A stretch of 64,000 nt of DNA from Chitinophaga agrisoli (GCF_008386695.1 NZ_VUOC01000004.1:2048327-2112326); one strand, 5' to 3'; counted from the stretch's first letter, positions 10,007-19,700 are shown. The notes: a model not told the origin generated them from the letters alone. Numbers and translations are program-made.

Positions 10007-10543
10007 ATGCTCCCTCAAGTAACAATGCTCCCATTTGATGCCGACGAATTCCTGGAACTCTTACTTCGCCAGCAGGCAGGTTTTACTTCCAGATGGGAAA
10101 ACGACTATATCCGGCGCACCTTACAGGATAATCCCATGGCCCAGCAACTGCTGGCAGCCGCCCGGGAAACCTTTCCAAACGAAGAATTTGCAATAGTCCC
10201 CAAACAGTCCAACCGGAAAATGATCTGCTACGCCTCGATCTTTATGCTGCTGGTAGTAAGCAGCGGCCTGTTCTCTATGTGGTACCAAAACTACCGCACC
10301 AGCACCGTGCAGCCGGCCACCAAAGAATACCTGTTCCGCGCAGTAACGCTGACTGAACTGGGCCTTATCATCCAGGCACAGTATGGCGTACAGGTAAAGA
10401 TCGACAGCCGCGAAATAGCGGAACAACATTTCTCCGGTGTTATCAATGATAAACAATCCTTACAGCACCTGCTGGAAGACATTACCCGCAGCGGCCGTAT
10501 CCGATATTATTTTGACAGCACCGGCGCTGTACACCTCAGGTGA
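10007..10543 (+). CDS. Miniature FecR-like membrane protein lacking the FecR domain
   Basis: The 178-residue product has a short N-terminal helical segment (1-70), one transmembrane helix (about 72-93) and a C-terminal domain (about 105-178). That domain aligns well with the end of the FecR encoded just upstream: both contain GV.V.I followed by FSG and then YYFD..G..H. The central FecR beta domain is entirely absent. It lies 166 bp after fecR on the same strand. Start choice is ATG 10007 or ATG 10025. I infer an accessory or decoy in the sigma/FecR/SusC signalling loop; its true role is unknown. The stop codon directly abuts that of the convergent gene. Confidence 0.7.
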   Translation: MLPQVTMLPFDADEFLELLLRQQAGFTSRWENDYIRRTLQDNPMAQQLLAAARETFPNEEFAIVPKQSNRKMICYASIFMLLVVSSGLFSMWYQNYRTSTVQPATKEYLFRAVTLTELGLIIQAQYGVQVKIDSREIAEQHFSGVINDKQSLQHLLEDITRSGRIRYYFDSTGAVHLR

Positions 10544-11224
10544 TTACCAGGGATGCCCCTCCGGCGGCTGCCACTTCCGTTGCCGTGTACGCAGCGCCCA
10601 CCGGGTATACCAGGGTAATACGCCATTACATTTGCGGATAAACCGGTCCGAGAGATCGACCCGGGAGAAAAAGGCGTGATATACCGCATCATTATACGTA
10701 GTACCCAACCCAAACTTGTTGTGCTCCGGATGATGCAGGTACCATTGCTCCTCCTCGATATGCGTAGGCCACCAGTACTTCACCTGTCCCCCGTTTTTGA
10801 TGATCTGTTCCGTGAGGTTCTGACCAGCGTCCATATCGCCTTTCATACGCATATCCGGGTAACCCAATTGCCGCAGATAAGCCGTAGACACCCCAAAGAA
10901 AAAAGGCGAGATATACAGGTTCTGCGCATTACGCAGATGATTGGCCGTTTGCGCGGCGCCGGCAATGGTATGCGGCTCCTGCAGATCATGCAGCAAAAGT
11001 TTGAGCCAGTCCTTTCTTAGGGGGATACAGTCAATATCAAAAAAGATGAGATAGTCCGTATCCTGCACCGTACGGCAGATATGGTTAAGGAAATCCCCAT
11101 GACTGAATGCCTCGTTCACAATATGCGCTATTTCATAACCAAAATGTTTAAATACCGCCCGCTGGTACATAGGTACCCGTGGGTTTACAAAACGGTTGTA
11201 GAAGGAAAAGATCTTATAGGTCAT
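10544..11224 (-). CDS. Glycosyltransferase-like protein (GT-A fold, DxD)
   Basis: This 226-residue soluble protein has no signal peptide. An FFDIDC motif supplies a DxD-type pair (Asp63, Asp65) preceded by a hydrophobic strand, as in nucleotide-sugar-binding GT-A glycosyltransferases. FGVSTAYL and GDMDAGQNLTE further on resemble acceptor-side motifs of these enzymes. It is the last gene of a five-gene minus-strand run and overlaps the previous gene by 11 bp, so it is translationally coupled to other glycosyltransferases. I cannot name the CAZy family or the sugar. Confidence 0.65.
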   Translation of the reverse strand: MTYKIFSFYNRFVNPRVPMYQRAVFKHFGYEIAHIVNEAFSHGDFLNHICRTVQDTDYLIFFDIDCIPLRKDWLKLLLHDLQEPHTIAGAAQTANHLRNAQNLYISPFFFGVSTAYLRQLGYPDMRMKGDMDAGQNLTEQIIKNGGQVKYWWPTHIEEEQWYLHHPEHNKFGLGTTYNDAVYHAFFSRVDLSDRFIRKCNGVLPWYTRWALRTRQRKWQPPEGHPW

Positions 11225-12194
11225 TTTGATGCTGAATAAATCGTTTAATGATCGTTTTTACCGGGTCTGCTTTCATAGTAAAAGGCGCCAGGTAAAAGAA
11301 TACCAGGCGTTCATCCGTAAGGTTGCGGCTGGAGAGCCCGAGGCGGGCAAACAAGATCCTGAACGGCCCCAAGAGCAACAGCCGCCATCTGTTTTTATGC
11401 TGGTTGCGCTTTTGCAGGATAAGGGCCTTATCATATTCTGACAATACCGTACGGGACGCCAGGATACCCTGCATCAACCGTTCCCGGTAATTGAACGTAA
11501 GACGCTCTTGTGGGATAAAATGATGTATCTTTAAACACTGCTCGTAATAGAGGGTATAGCCCCAAAGGAGCAGCCGTTTACAATACTCAAAGTCATCCCC
11601 CGTGCTGAGAGAGCTGCCATGGCGGCCATTCAGCAAAGACGGGTAACGCTCATCGAACACCTGGAGAAACAAATGCCGCCGGGTGATCATCCCGGCCCCC
11701 AGCACAAACCCGCGGTGTGATACATCGCCGGACTGGGGGGCGGGAACCCCGGTGGCATATTTGTCTTTGTACTCCTCGAACCAATCCGGCCAGGAGGCGG
11801 CATCCGTTACCGGATGGATCTGCCCGCCGGCCGCCCCGATCCGGTCGTCTTTGGCCATTACCTTCCAGGCCTGATACACATAATCCTTATCCAGCTCATT
11901 ATCATCATCACAGAACATTACCACCTTATAACGCGCTTCCAATACCCCTCTCATCCGTGCAAAGTACTGCCCGGGTATAGGTTCCTCCACAATACGGCAT
12001 ACCGTACGGGTAGGAAACTCCCTACTCCAGATAGACTGCGCCACCGCCACCGTATCATCCGTAGACGCATTGTTGACCAGTACGATCTCCCATTTGAAAT
12101 CCGGCGGCGCTACCTGCGCCTGTAAACACGCCAGTGTACGCGGCAAACGGGCCGCGCTGTTATAACAGCATATGATCACGGTGATCCCCTTCAT
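11214..12194 (-). CDS. Glycosyltransferase family 2
   Basis: The 326-residue product opens with the GT2 signature strand TVIICCYNSAARL. EIVLVNNASTDDT and the metal-binding FCDDDNE (Asp96-98) follow. Such enzymes transfer a sugar from a nucleotide-sugar donor with inversion, typically onto lipid-linked or cell-surface glycans. A basic C-terminal region (about 250-326) may contact the membrane. It overlaps its upstream neighbour by 4 bp (ATGA) and the downstream one by 11 bp, so it is firmly in the operon. Confidence 0.88.
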   Translation of the reverse strand: MKGITVIICCYNSAARLPRTLACLQAQVAPPDFKWEIVLVNNASTDDTVAVAQSIWSREFPTRTVCRIVEEPIPGQYFARMRGVLEARYKVVMFCDDDNELDKDYVYQAWKVMAKDDRIGAAGGQIHPVTDAASWPDWFEEYKDKYATGVPAPQSGDVSHRGFVLGAGMITRRHLFLQVFDERYPSLLNGRHGSSLSTGDDFEYCKRLLLWGYTLYYEQCLKIHHFIPQERLTFNYRERLMQGILASRTVLSEYDKALILQKRNQHKNRWRLLLLGPFRILFARLGLSSRNLTDERLVFFYLAPFTMKADPVKTIIKRFIQHQNDL

Positions 12195-13207
12195 GCAACG
12201 TGCAGGTATTTTATGATGCCACGCACCAGCGGCGGCAGCGGTTTATTCAATGCCTGGTAGGTACCCGCCTGCGTAGCGATAAACTCCACCAGCTGAAAGG
12301 TCTTGAACGGCCGGCGGCTGCACCTGGCCAATACATACTGTTCCAATGCCCGCCAGGAGAATGCAGAAGCGGGCATCAGCTGCCGCTCCAGCTGCTCCTG
12401 CAGATCCGGAAATACCTCTAACCAACTGGGGGCATAACAGGCAAAAGCGCCATATACCAGGCGGCGGAGATAGGCCACATTGGCCCGGCTGCCAGGGATG
12501 ATATGGGTGAGCTGCAGCTCCGGCGCTACGCCGGCGGCATACCCTTCCCGCAGGCAGAGCAATACCATCTGTGTGTCTTCTCCGCTGGTCAATAAATGCC
12601 CCTTACGGCCGGATAAGGTAAAAGTGCCCAAACGGGCAAACTGCGCGTATTGTTTTAAGATAGCCGCCTTTGTACACAACCCTGTACCAAAAGGGTAACA
12701 GGGTTGCCAGTCCGGCTCAAAAGCATAGTTGACCTTACGCTCGTTCCGCTGCTGGAAAGCGCCGCGGGCAAACTCCTCTATCTCCGGGCTGATGCCGTCA
12801 ATAAAATCCACCTGCACCTTACCCGGCCCCCAGGCGCCCACCATGGGGTACATGATATGCAGCCGGTTGAGCTGCTGCAGATAGCTGCTTTCCGGTTCGT
12901 TGTCGTAATCAAAATATACGATGTATTCGCCGCGGGCAGCGCCAATGGCGGCAATACGGGCATAACTTACACCCTGCTGCGGCTCCGCGATGATATGCAG
13001 ATCCGGCAGCTGACGTAAAAAGGCCTGTATATAAGGTTGAGAGATGAGGGGGATGGTACAGTTGTTATCTACCAGGATCACCTCTGTATTAAAACCGGTG
13101 GTATCCAGCGCTGCGATGGCTTGCAGACAGCGTTGGAGGATACGCTCTTCCGGGTTATACGTACAGATGACCAGCGAGTAGCGGATATGTTCATGTACTA
13201 ATGACAT
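12191..13207 (-). CDS. Glycosyltransferase family 2
   Basis: I place the start at the ATG at 13207, giving 338 residues beginning MSLVHEHIRYSLVICTYN. Longer reading is open upstream but runs inside the previous gene and has no family similarity. GT2 hallmarks are the ICTYNPEERIL strand, EVILVDNNC and YFDYDNEPE with its acidic metal-binding residues. The later GEDTQMVL segment resembles the ED catalytic-base motif. It overlaps the upstream gene by 17 bp and the downstream gene by 4 bp. The likely role is sugar transfer during surface-glycan assembly. Confidence 0.88.
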   Translation of the reverse strand: MSLVHEHIRYSLVICTYNPEERILQRCLQAIAALDTTGFNTEVILVDNNCTIPLISQPYIQAFLRQLPDLHIIAEPQQGVSYARIAAIGAARGEYIVYFDYDNEPESSYLQQLNRLHIMYPMVGAWGPGKVQVDFIDGISPEIEEFARGAFQQRNERKVNYAFEPDWQPCYPFGTGLCTKAAILKQYAQFARLGTFTLSGRKGHLLTSGEDTQMVLLCLREGYAAGVAPELQLTHIIPGSRANVAYLRRLVYGAFACYAPSWLEVFPDLQEQLERQLMPASAFSWRALEQYVLARCSRRPFKTFQLVEFIATQAGTYQALNKPLPPLVRGIIKYLHVA

Positions 13208-14180
13208 CGGCGCTATTATTGCGTTGGGGATCTTTTTTAAACAGGTTACGGGCCCAGCGTTTGAACCGTCTGCGGAGCAGTTTGTCCTTCTCAAATTTCC
13301 GCCATTTCTCCGCCAGGAAAAAGTCTTTTGCCAGGAAAAAATAATCGGCGTCCTTTTCCGGGATGACCAGATCCGGATGCACCAGTGGCCTGGGCAGTAC
13401 GCCGGTGGGCAACGCCGCATGATCTTTCCAGCTATGATAGGTATGCGTTGCATCTGCCCGGAAACCCAGGTTGGAGACCAGGTTCACATTAGGCGTAATA
13501 CATAACCCATGCTGGAAAAAGGTGGTGAAATTGAACTGATAATCCCAGGAGTCGATCCCGCCCCGTTGCAGGCGTTTGAAGATATCGACCCAGCCGGCTA
13601 CCAGGAAGCGGTCTGTAAAAATATGCCGGAGCTGCCGCCCCACTTCCGCTGCTTCATGACCAGCCAGGTGCACATCATAATGCTGCCAGGCGCGGCGCCA
13701 GCTGGCCCAACCCCAGATATGGCTGTACTCAGAAAAATAGTAGCTACCCCTGCCCCGCTGTTGCCCCATCTGCAGGTTAGTACCGGTGATGTTCATCATC
13801 CGGGTATCATCCCGGTAACGCATGAGCATGGCATCGCAGAAATAGAAGAAGTCGTTTGCCGGCAGGCAATCATCTTCCAGAATGATCCCTTCCTCCTCCT
13901 GTTCAAAGAACCAGGTAATGGCCTCTGCCACGGCTATCTTACAGCCTTTATTCTGCAGGTTAAACAGCTTATGTACCTGGCAAGGCCAGTTGATATTGTC
14001 GTAGATACGGCGGGCGGCCGCGCATAAGTCCTGGTCAGCAGCTACGCCCGGCCGGGGCCCATCCGCAGCAATGTATAAACGGGCGGGCTTTACTGCCTGC
14101 ACCTGGCGGAAAACCTGTAGCGCCAGATCCGGCCGGTTAAAGGTGAGCAGCAGCACAGGAGATTGTACAGTATAACTCAT
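13191..14180 (-). CDS. GNT-I-like nucleotide-diphospho-sugar transferase (paralog of 29679-30614)
   Basis: The 329-residue protein starts with PVLLLTFNRPDLALQVF and carries IAADGPRP and the acidic motif IILEDDCLP (residues 100-107). The conserved aromatic block SHIWGWASWRRAW follows. This set matches a bacterial GT-A family often labelled nucleotide-diphospho-sugar transferase or HlpA-like. The gene at 29679-30614 in the exopolysaccharide cluster shares all of these blocks and is a paralog. A lysine/arginine-rich C-terminus (about 290-325) could bind the membrane. It overlaps both neighbours by a few bases. Confidence 0.82.
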   Translation of the reverse strand: MSYTVQSPVLLLTFNRPDLALQVFRQVQAVKPARLYIAADGPRPGVAADQDLCAAARRIYDNINWPCQVHKLFNLQNKGCKIAVAEAITWFFEQEEEGIILEDDCLPANDFFYFCDAMLMRYRDDTRMMNITGTNLQMGQQRGRGSYYFSEYSHIWGWASWRRAWQHYDVHLAGHEAAEVGRQLRHIFTDRFLVAGWVDIFKRLQRGGIDSWDYQFNFTTFFQHGLCITPNVNLVSNLGFRADATHTYHSWKDHAALPTGVLPRPLVHPDLVIPEKDADYFFLAKDFFLAEKWRKFEKDKLLRRRFKRWARNLFKKDPQRNNSADVIST

Positions 14181-15004
14181 GAAGGCGTACGGATAAATTC
14201 GTGAATATGGTTTTTCCAGAAAGCAGGGAACCGGGTCCAGGCATGACAGCCTAAAGGCAGCTGTCCGGTGAGCTGGTACAGGCGTTCCGGGTTCACTTCA
14301 AAACTGAACAAAGCGGCCGCCTCCGGCGGGGCTACTTTAAAAGAAGGGAAGAGGGCCGGTATTACCTCTGACCAGATAATATCCTCATTGAAGTAACCGC
14401 CTTTTAAATAACCGCGGAGATGATCATGATCCATTACGCTGCGCCAATTGGGGTTGACGACACGCCGCAGAAAAGGGAAGTTCACCAACAGGAACTTGTT
14501 TTTCTTCCACCAGGCCTTGTACAGCTGCAGCTTGTCCAGCATCACCCGGCAGGCGGTCACATTACGCATGGAGAACCCGGAATTGAGCGCGCCATGGAAA
14601 GGCGCATCCGGCGCCGCCTGCTGGTAGCCCTCAAAAATAGGGGCGCCAATATAGTCATAGTCAAAGCCGTGGTGCGCGGTGATGTCGTTGCTGAAGATGT
14701 AGGCGTCCAGCTCGTAGGTGAGCATGAACTGATAGTCGCGGAACAGCTCATAGAAGGAAGGATTTACCTTCATGCGGTTATACTGCTGCACCGATGATAG
14801 CCAGTTGGCTGGCACCCGTTTCAGTTTTAACTGCGGATGGATGTCCAGGTACTCCTCCGGCGAAAAGCCATCTGCTCCATGCAGGAGGTAGCAGTGATAA
14901 TGTTGCAGGCGGTTGTAACATGCCTGTAATGAAATAGCTTCTTCTACAGTAAGGCGTGATTTATGAGCAGGGATGATCACGCATAATTTGGGATCGGCTC
15001 TCAT
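14177..15004 (-). CDS. DUF5672-family glycosyltransferase-like protein
   Basis: The 275-residue protein has the DUF5672 pattern: an N-terminal VIIPAHKS strand, YELDAYIF (acidic pair near residue 100), DYIGAPIFEGY, a NSGFSMRN segment and FNEDIIWS toward the end. Members occur in cell-wall and capsule loci and are presumed glycosyltransferases, but no reaction is established that I can cite. It is the first gene of the five-gene run that continues to 10544 and overlaps the next gene by 4 bp. Confidence 0.72.
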   Translation of the reverse strand: MRADPKLCVIIPAHKSRLTVEEAISLQACYNRLQHYHCYLLHGADGFSPEEYLDIHPQLKLKRVPANWLSSVQQYNRMKVNPSFYELFRDYQFMLTYELDAYIFSNDITAHHGFDYDYIGAPIFEGYQQAAPDAPFHGALNSGFSMRNVTACRVMLDKLQLYKAWWKKNKFLLVNFPFLRRVVNPNWRSVMDHDHLRGYLKGGYFNEDIIWSEVIPALFPSFKVAPPEAAALFSFEVNPERLYQLTGQLPLGCHAWTRFPAFWKNHIHEFIRTPS

Positions 15005-15105
15005 GACAATCTGGGATTAATATGGTTAAATATAAGGTAATTTGTTGGGAATGAGGGGGATGGGGGATAGTTTTCCGCAAAGGGGCAATTGCGGCCATGC
15101 ATGAT

Positions 15106-15113
15106 TACCTTTG
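15106..15113 (+). promoter_or_regulatory. -7 promoter element (TACCTTTG) for the HNH gene
   Basis: TACCTTTG matches the Bacteroidota -7 consensus TAnnTTTG exactly. It lies 30 bp before the ATG at 15144, so transcription would begin near 15120. That argues against the TTG at 15111 as the start codon. No well-spaced -33 element is obvious; a TTG at 15089 is 14 bp away. Confidence 0.5.
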
Positions 15114-15143
15114 CACCGGATCGTGTTATCTAAACGCAAAAGA

Positions 15144-15869
15144 ATGCAATGCTACAGTTGTAACACCACGCTGAACCGGCGTAACAAGTCAATAGAACAT
15201 ATCATCCCTAATGCCATAGGCGGCAAACGGAAAGCATATAACCTGTTATGTAAAACCTGCAATGAGGCCTTTGGTCAAACAATAGACAATGTGCTGGCTG
15301 CTCAACTGGGGCGTTTTGGTTATTTATTAAACATCCCGCTGGACCGCGGTACACACCCGGCAACCGCCCCCACGCAAACACCCTGGGTGAACCCTACCCA
15401 CCCTGCCTATTATCGCGCCATTGCCAAGATCTGCCTGAACTATTACCTATCAAAAGGTTATCCCAGGCAATATTGTGAACAGGTAAAAGCTTTTGTAAAG
15501 GGCGAGCATACAAAGCCGGTTGCTTTTTACTACTTCCCGGACCATATTGTTCCGGAAACAGAAGAGGTGTCCCATATCATTCACCTGCACGGCAACAATA
15601 AAACAGGGGTGTTATATGCGTATATAGAATTATTTAACATGCAGCAGCTGGTGGTGATCTTTAGTATGGCCTATGAAGGGGAAGATATTGATGTTACCTA
15701 TTGCCGGGATGTAGTAAAAGGTGAGGAAAGGACAGCCAGCATCCGGCTTGGATTAACCCGGCAACAGCTGGAAAGCTTGCCATCCAGCTCCACCGCCATG
15801 GAAGAAAGAATGAGCCTGCGGTATCAACGGTTGTTGACCATTATAGCAGACAAACAACGGCGTAATTAA
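15144..15869 (+). CDS. Stand-alone HNH endonuclease-like protein
   Basis: The 241-residue protein from ATG 15144 begins with a zinc-knuckle pair C3-x2-C6, then EHIIPNAIGG (His19) and LLCKTCN (Cys36, Cys39, Asn40). This is the C..C / EH..P..GG / C..CN pattern of HNH nucleases of the HNH_5 type. The remaining 190 residues show no domain I recognise. The gene is monocistronic, with a -7 element in front and a terminator behind. It could be a defence or mobile-element nuclease or a housekeeping one; no methylase or other defence gene is adjacent. Confidence 0.75.
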   Translation: MQCYSCNTTLNRRNKSIEHIIPNAIGGKRKAYNLLCKTCNEAFGQTIDNVLAAQLGRFGYLLNIPLDRGTHPATAPTQTPWVNPTHPAYYRAIAKICLNYYLSKGYPRQYCEQVKAFVKGEHTKPVAFYYFPDHIVPETEEVSHIIHLHGNNKTGVLYAYIELFNMQQLVVIFSMAYEGEDIDVTYCRDVVKGEERTASIRLGLTRQQLESLPSSSTAMEERMSLRYQRLLTIIADKQRRN

Positions 15870-15894
15870 AAAGGCCCCTGTTACGGGGCCTTTT
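15869..15894. terminator. Bidirectional rho-independent terminator
   Basis: A 10-bp stem (AAAAGGCCCC / GGGGCCTTTT) with a six-base loop sits between the convergent HNH and phosphosulfolactate synthase genes. The A- and T-ends allow termination from both sides. Confidence 0.85.
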
Positions 15895-15904
15895 GTATGA
15901 TATC

Positions 15905-16675
15905 TTATTCTCCGCCCAGATAAAAATGAAAACTATCCCCTCGCAACCCTATCCGCATGGCTTCCAATGCGATCACTTCGTGAGATGAGATATTTCCCAG
16001 GTTGGCATTACAACCGATCAGATCCAGGAAATACAGCTGCTGGCTTTTGAGCGGCGCTTCCCAGATGATCTTTTCATGGGAGATCTGGGTCAGGATCTCC
16101 TGTACCAGGCCTTCGCGCACCTCGCCGGAATCGCGGTAGAGGCCTACGGTGCCGCTTTCGCGGGCTTCGGCAATGATGTACTGGGCGCCGGCAGACATTT
16201 CCGCTTTCATGAGCTCAATCCATTTATAAGGCGGCGTAATATGCTGACGGTCCTTATCCTTGGAGCCTACTTCGCTGAGCACGGTGCCCAGCTTGGACAG
16301 CTTCTCAATATACCCGCATTTCTCTGCATGGGGAATCTCGATGGAGCCGTCTGATACTTCGATATAGTTGATATTATATTCCTTGATGGCCCGGATATAG
16401 TCTTCGTACTGGTTACGCACCAGGAAAGCTTCGAACAGCAGGCCGCCAAAGTATACGGGAATATTATAAGACTGGTAGATCTTTATCTTTTCCCCCAGGT
16501 TAGGCGTTACGTAAGCGGTGCCAAAGGCCAGCTTTACAATATCCACATGCGGGGCGGCCACCGACAGGAAATCTTTGGTATCCTGCGGGCTTAAGCCTTT
16601 ATCCGTGACCATGGTAAGCCCATAAGCGCGGGGCTGTTGCGTACGTGCCGGTATCTTCTCCAGGTTAAAATTCAT
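15905..16675 (-). CDS. comA: Phosphosulfolactate synthase (ComA-like)
   Basis: From the ATG at 16675 the product has 256 residues, the family's usual size; a TTG 66 bp upstream is less likely. Family blocks visible are YGLTMVTDKGLSP, DIVKLAFGTAYV, YFGGLLFEAF, IEVSDGSIEIP and IIAEARESGTVG. ComA adds sulfite to phosphoenolpyruvate to make (R)-phosphosulfolactate. This is the first step of coenzyme M synthesis in methanogens and of sulfolactate synthesis in some bacteria. In Bacteroidota it might feed sulfonate metabolites; that link is inference. The gene lies 38 bp after the large cytochrome-type lipoprotein gene and is probably co-transcribed with it. No ComB or ComC homolog is in the window. 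Confidence 0.88.
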   Translation of the reverse strand: MNFNLEKIPARTQQPRAYGLTMVTDKGLSPQDTKDFLSVAAPHVDIVKLAFGTAYVTPNLGEKIKIYQSYNIPVYFGGLLFEAFLVRNQYEDYIRAIKEYNINYIEVSDGSIEIPHAEKCGYIEKLSKLGTVLSEVGSKDKDRQHITPPYKWIELMKAEMSAGAQYIIAEARESGTVGLYRDSGEVREGLVQEILTQISHEKIIWEAPLKSQQLYFLDLIGCNANLGNISSHEVIALEAMRIGLRGDSFHFYLGGE

Positions 16676-16713
16676 AGCGTCTGTTTTTAATTCCGGGGGC
16701 AAAGATAGCGCTT

Positions 16714-19700
16714 CTACCCTTTCCGTTGAAAGTATACCCAATCCAGCATAGCCCGGGCATCTCCATTACCCTTGAACACCAGGAATACGTTATGCCGGCC
16801 ACTGGCGCCTTTTATGGGTGCAGTCACCGTTTGGAAGGCCGTAGCAGCCGCTACCGGCGCCGCGCCTAACAGGGGACCATCGGGCCTGTCTGCATGCACC
16901 TCTATTGTGACGCCGGCGCCGGGCGCGTTGGCGCTGAACTGCAGCCGGTCAATGGCGGTAAGGTCAATATCGCTTAGGTGCATAAATGCGCCGTTCTGCG
17001 TGCCTTCTACAAAGGTCATATTGGTACCGTCATCATGCCGTACGCCGGCTTTGGGCGATAGCTCAAACTCCTCCGCTTCTACCCTGGCAGGGCGCAGGAT
17101 CAGCAGGGCGCTGCCATTAAGGCTGCCGGGCATGGCGCTGCCATGGTCCGTATAACTGGCGCGGAAGACATAGTTGCCGCGTTGGGCATTTCCGGTGTTT
17201 ACCTGACCAGTCACGGGCAGGCTTTTGAGTGGCGGCTGACTGAAAGACAGGATGTATTTCACCATTTCACGGGCTTCTTCATGGGTATGCTGGGGATGGG
17301 CGGCCATCATGTTCTTGCCCCAGTTACCATTGCCGCCGGCCAGTACCTTGTCTGCCAGCTTGTCTGTAATATCCTGCTGGCCTTTATACCGCTGGGCCAC
17401 CGCCGTATAAGCAGGGCCTATGTTCTGGGCTGTTGGGTTATGGCAGGATTTACAATCGCTGTTAGCTACCAGGGACTGACCGCGCAGGAACTCAATACGG
17501 CCGGCCAGGTCCTTGTTGGAGGCCAGCAGGGCCAGATCGCTGCCTTCTTCCAGGTGATCGAACGATACAAATACGGCCGCGGGCTGTATGCCGGCGTTGA
17601 TCTGCCCGTCTTCTTTATCTGTTACGTTTACGGCATACTTAAGGGATTGTTTTTCATACCAGAAGCTGGTATTGGCGCCAGGCAGGCTAATGCTTACCTG
17701 CGGCGCTTCGTTGCCTACCTTGATCTCTATGGAAGCGGTGGAGGACTGGCCATCCTTATCCGTTACCGTTACCCTGGGATGATAGATACCCGGTTTGGTA
17801 TATGTAACAGTGTTGGTGGCGGTATTGCCATTGGCGCCTGCGCCTTCCACATCCCAGGCATAGCTGAGCGCATCATGGTCATAATCCATAGAGCCGGCGG
17901 CAGAGAGCTGTACTTTCAGCGGGGCGGCGCCTACGGACTTGTCTGCCGTAACAGCCGCTTTAGGGCGACGGTTGCCGGCTACATAACTGATCTTCACCAA
18001 ACGTGAGTCCTGGTTATGCTCAAAATAGTTAGCGCCGTATTGTAATACATACAATGCGCCATCCGGGCCAAACTTCATGTCGATGGGTTTGTACCAGGTC
18101 TGTTGCGGCAGGAAAGGCGCTATGCGGGACAGCAGTGTGTCTTTGTCAAAAGACACCAGTTTTACCCAGCTGCGGGCCCATTCATAAATGAACAGCTTAC
18201 CATCAAAGTATTTAGGGAAGCGGCTTTTTGCGTCCTTAAAATCATCATAATAATAAACCGGCCCTGCCATGGCGCTACGGGAGCCTTTGCCCAGGATGGG
18301 GAACTCCGGCGATTCGCCATAAGGGTACCAGATCATGGGCTTTTGCGCGGGCGGCAATACGGTGTCGCCGGTATTGTTGGGCGAATGGTTCACCGGGCGG
18401 GCGGGGTCGAACTTAGGGCCTATCACATTGGTGGCGAAGTCAAAATCCGCATAGGCTTTATTGTCTGCCACAAAATAGGGCCAACCGTAGTTGCCCGGCT
18501 TTTTGGCCTGGTTGTACTCGTCATAACTTTGCGGGCCACGGTCGGAGGCCTGGCCGCCGTCTGGCCCCACATCCCCCCAATATACATACCCGTTATGTTT
18601 ATCTACGGTAAAACGGAAGGCGTTGCGGGTGCCCATTACATAGATCTCCGGTTTGCCTTTGGAACCGTTCTTTGGGAACAGGTTGCCATCCGGGATCGTG
18701 TAGGTACCGTTAGGCTCCGGGTGGATACGCAGGATCTTGCCACGGAGGTCGTTGGTATTGCCGGATGATTTCTGCGCATCGAAGGGGCCACGGCCCGGGC
18801 GCTCGTCAATGGGCGAGAAACCGTCTGACTCCTTGGAGCTGGTGTTATCGCCGGCAGAGATGTACAGGTTATTACCCGGACCAAACTCCAGGTGACCGCC
18901 GGAGTGGCAGCAGGTTTCCCGCTGGGTAGGGATCTCCAGTACTATCTTCTCAGAAGCCCGGTACAGGGAATCGTCTTTATAAATAAAGCGGGATACATTC
19001 TGCTTAGGCACATTACCGGCGGGGGAATAGTTGATATAGATCCAGTGGTTGTTGTCGAAATCAGGGTCCAGGGCTACGCCTAACATACCATCTTCATAGT
19101 TACCTTCTATGCTTACATCGAAATGGGCAATGTTCTTTGTTTGTCTGGTGGCAGGGTTGTAGAGCTTTACCTCTCCCCTGCGCTCCAGGAACAGTACCTT
19201 GCCGTCTTTGAAGATCACCATTTCCATGGGCTCATAGAGGTAGGTATCCAGTACTTCTGTTACAAAGCGGTTCTCTTCCGGTACGCGTTCTGTGGTGGCG
19301 TTGTTATAATTTAAGGCGCCATTGGCAGCAATGTATTCCAGGGTTTGTTTTGTGCTGGCCTCATCTTCCAGGTCGCCAAAATACCAGTGGCCGCCATCAT
19401 ATGCTGTTTGCCAGGGTTGTTTGGCGGCTGCAAGCCGGTCCTGGTTGATGGTATTATACCAGGGCCAGTTAATCACCGTATCCGGCGCGGCGTTAATGAT
19501 GCCTATGCCGCCGCCGGCCTGGATAAAACGTTCCAGGTCTGCCTGTTGGATATAATCCAGCGTATCTACGGGCATGTGCAGGAAAAGCACCGCCGTGTAT
19601 TGCCGCAGGGAATCTTCCGTGAAACGGTCTGCGGAGCTGGTGGTATCCAGCGCCCATTTCTGGGAGCTGCTAACCTGCTGCAGGCGTGTGAGCGCTGCGG

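Noticed and set aside
13208-13453. Upstream extension of the GT2 gene at 12191
   Set aside because: The 82 extra codons lie inside the preceding glycosyltransferase gene in another frame and have no GT2 similarity; the start at 13207 gives a normal GT2 N-terminus.
15111-15143. TTG start for the HNH gene
   Set aside because: The TTG is part of the predicted -7 element, so it would not be transcribed.
17143-18006. 287-codon plus-strand frame opposite the sugar-dehydrogenase lipoprotein
   Set aside because: Shadow of the GC-rich coding strand; no recognisable domain.
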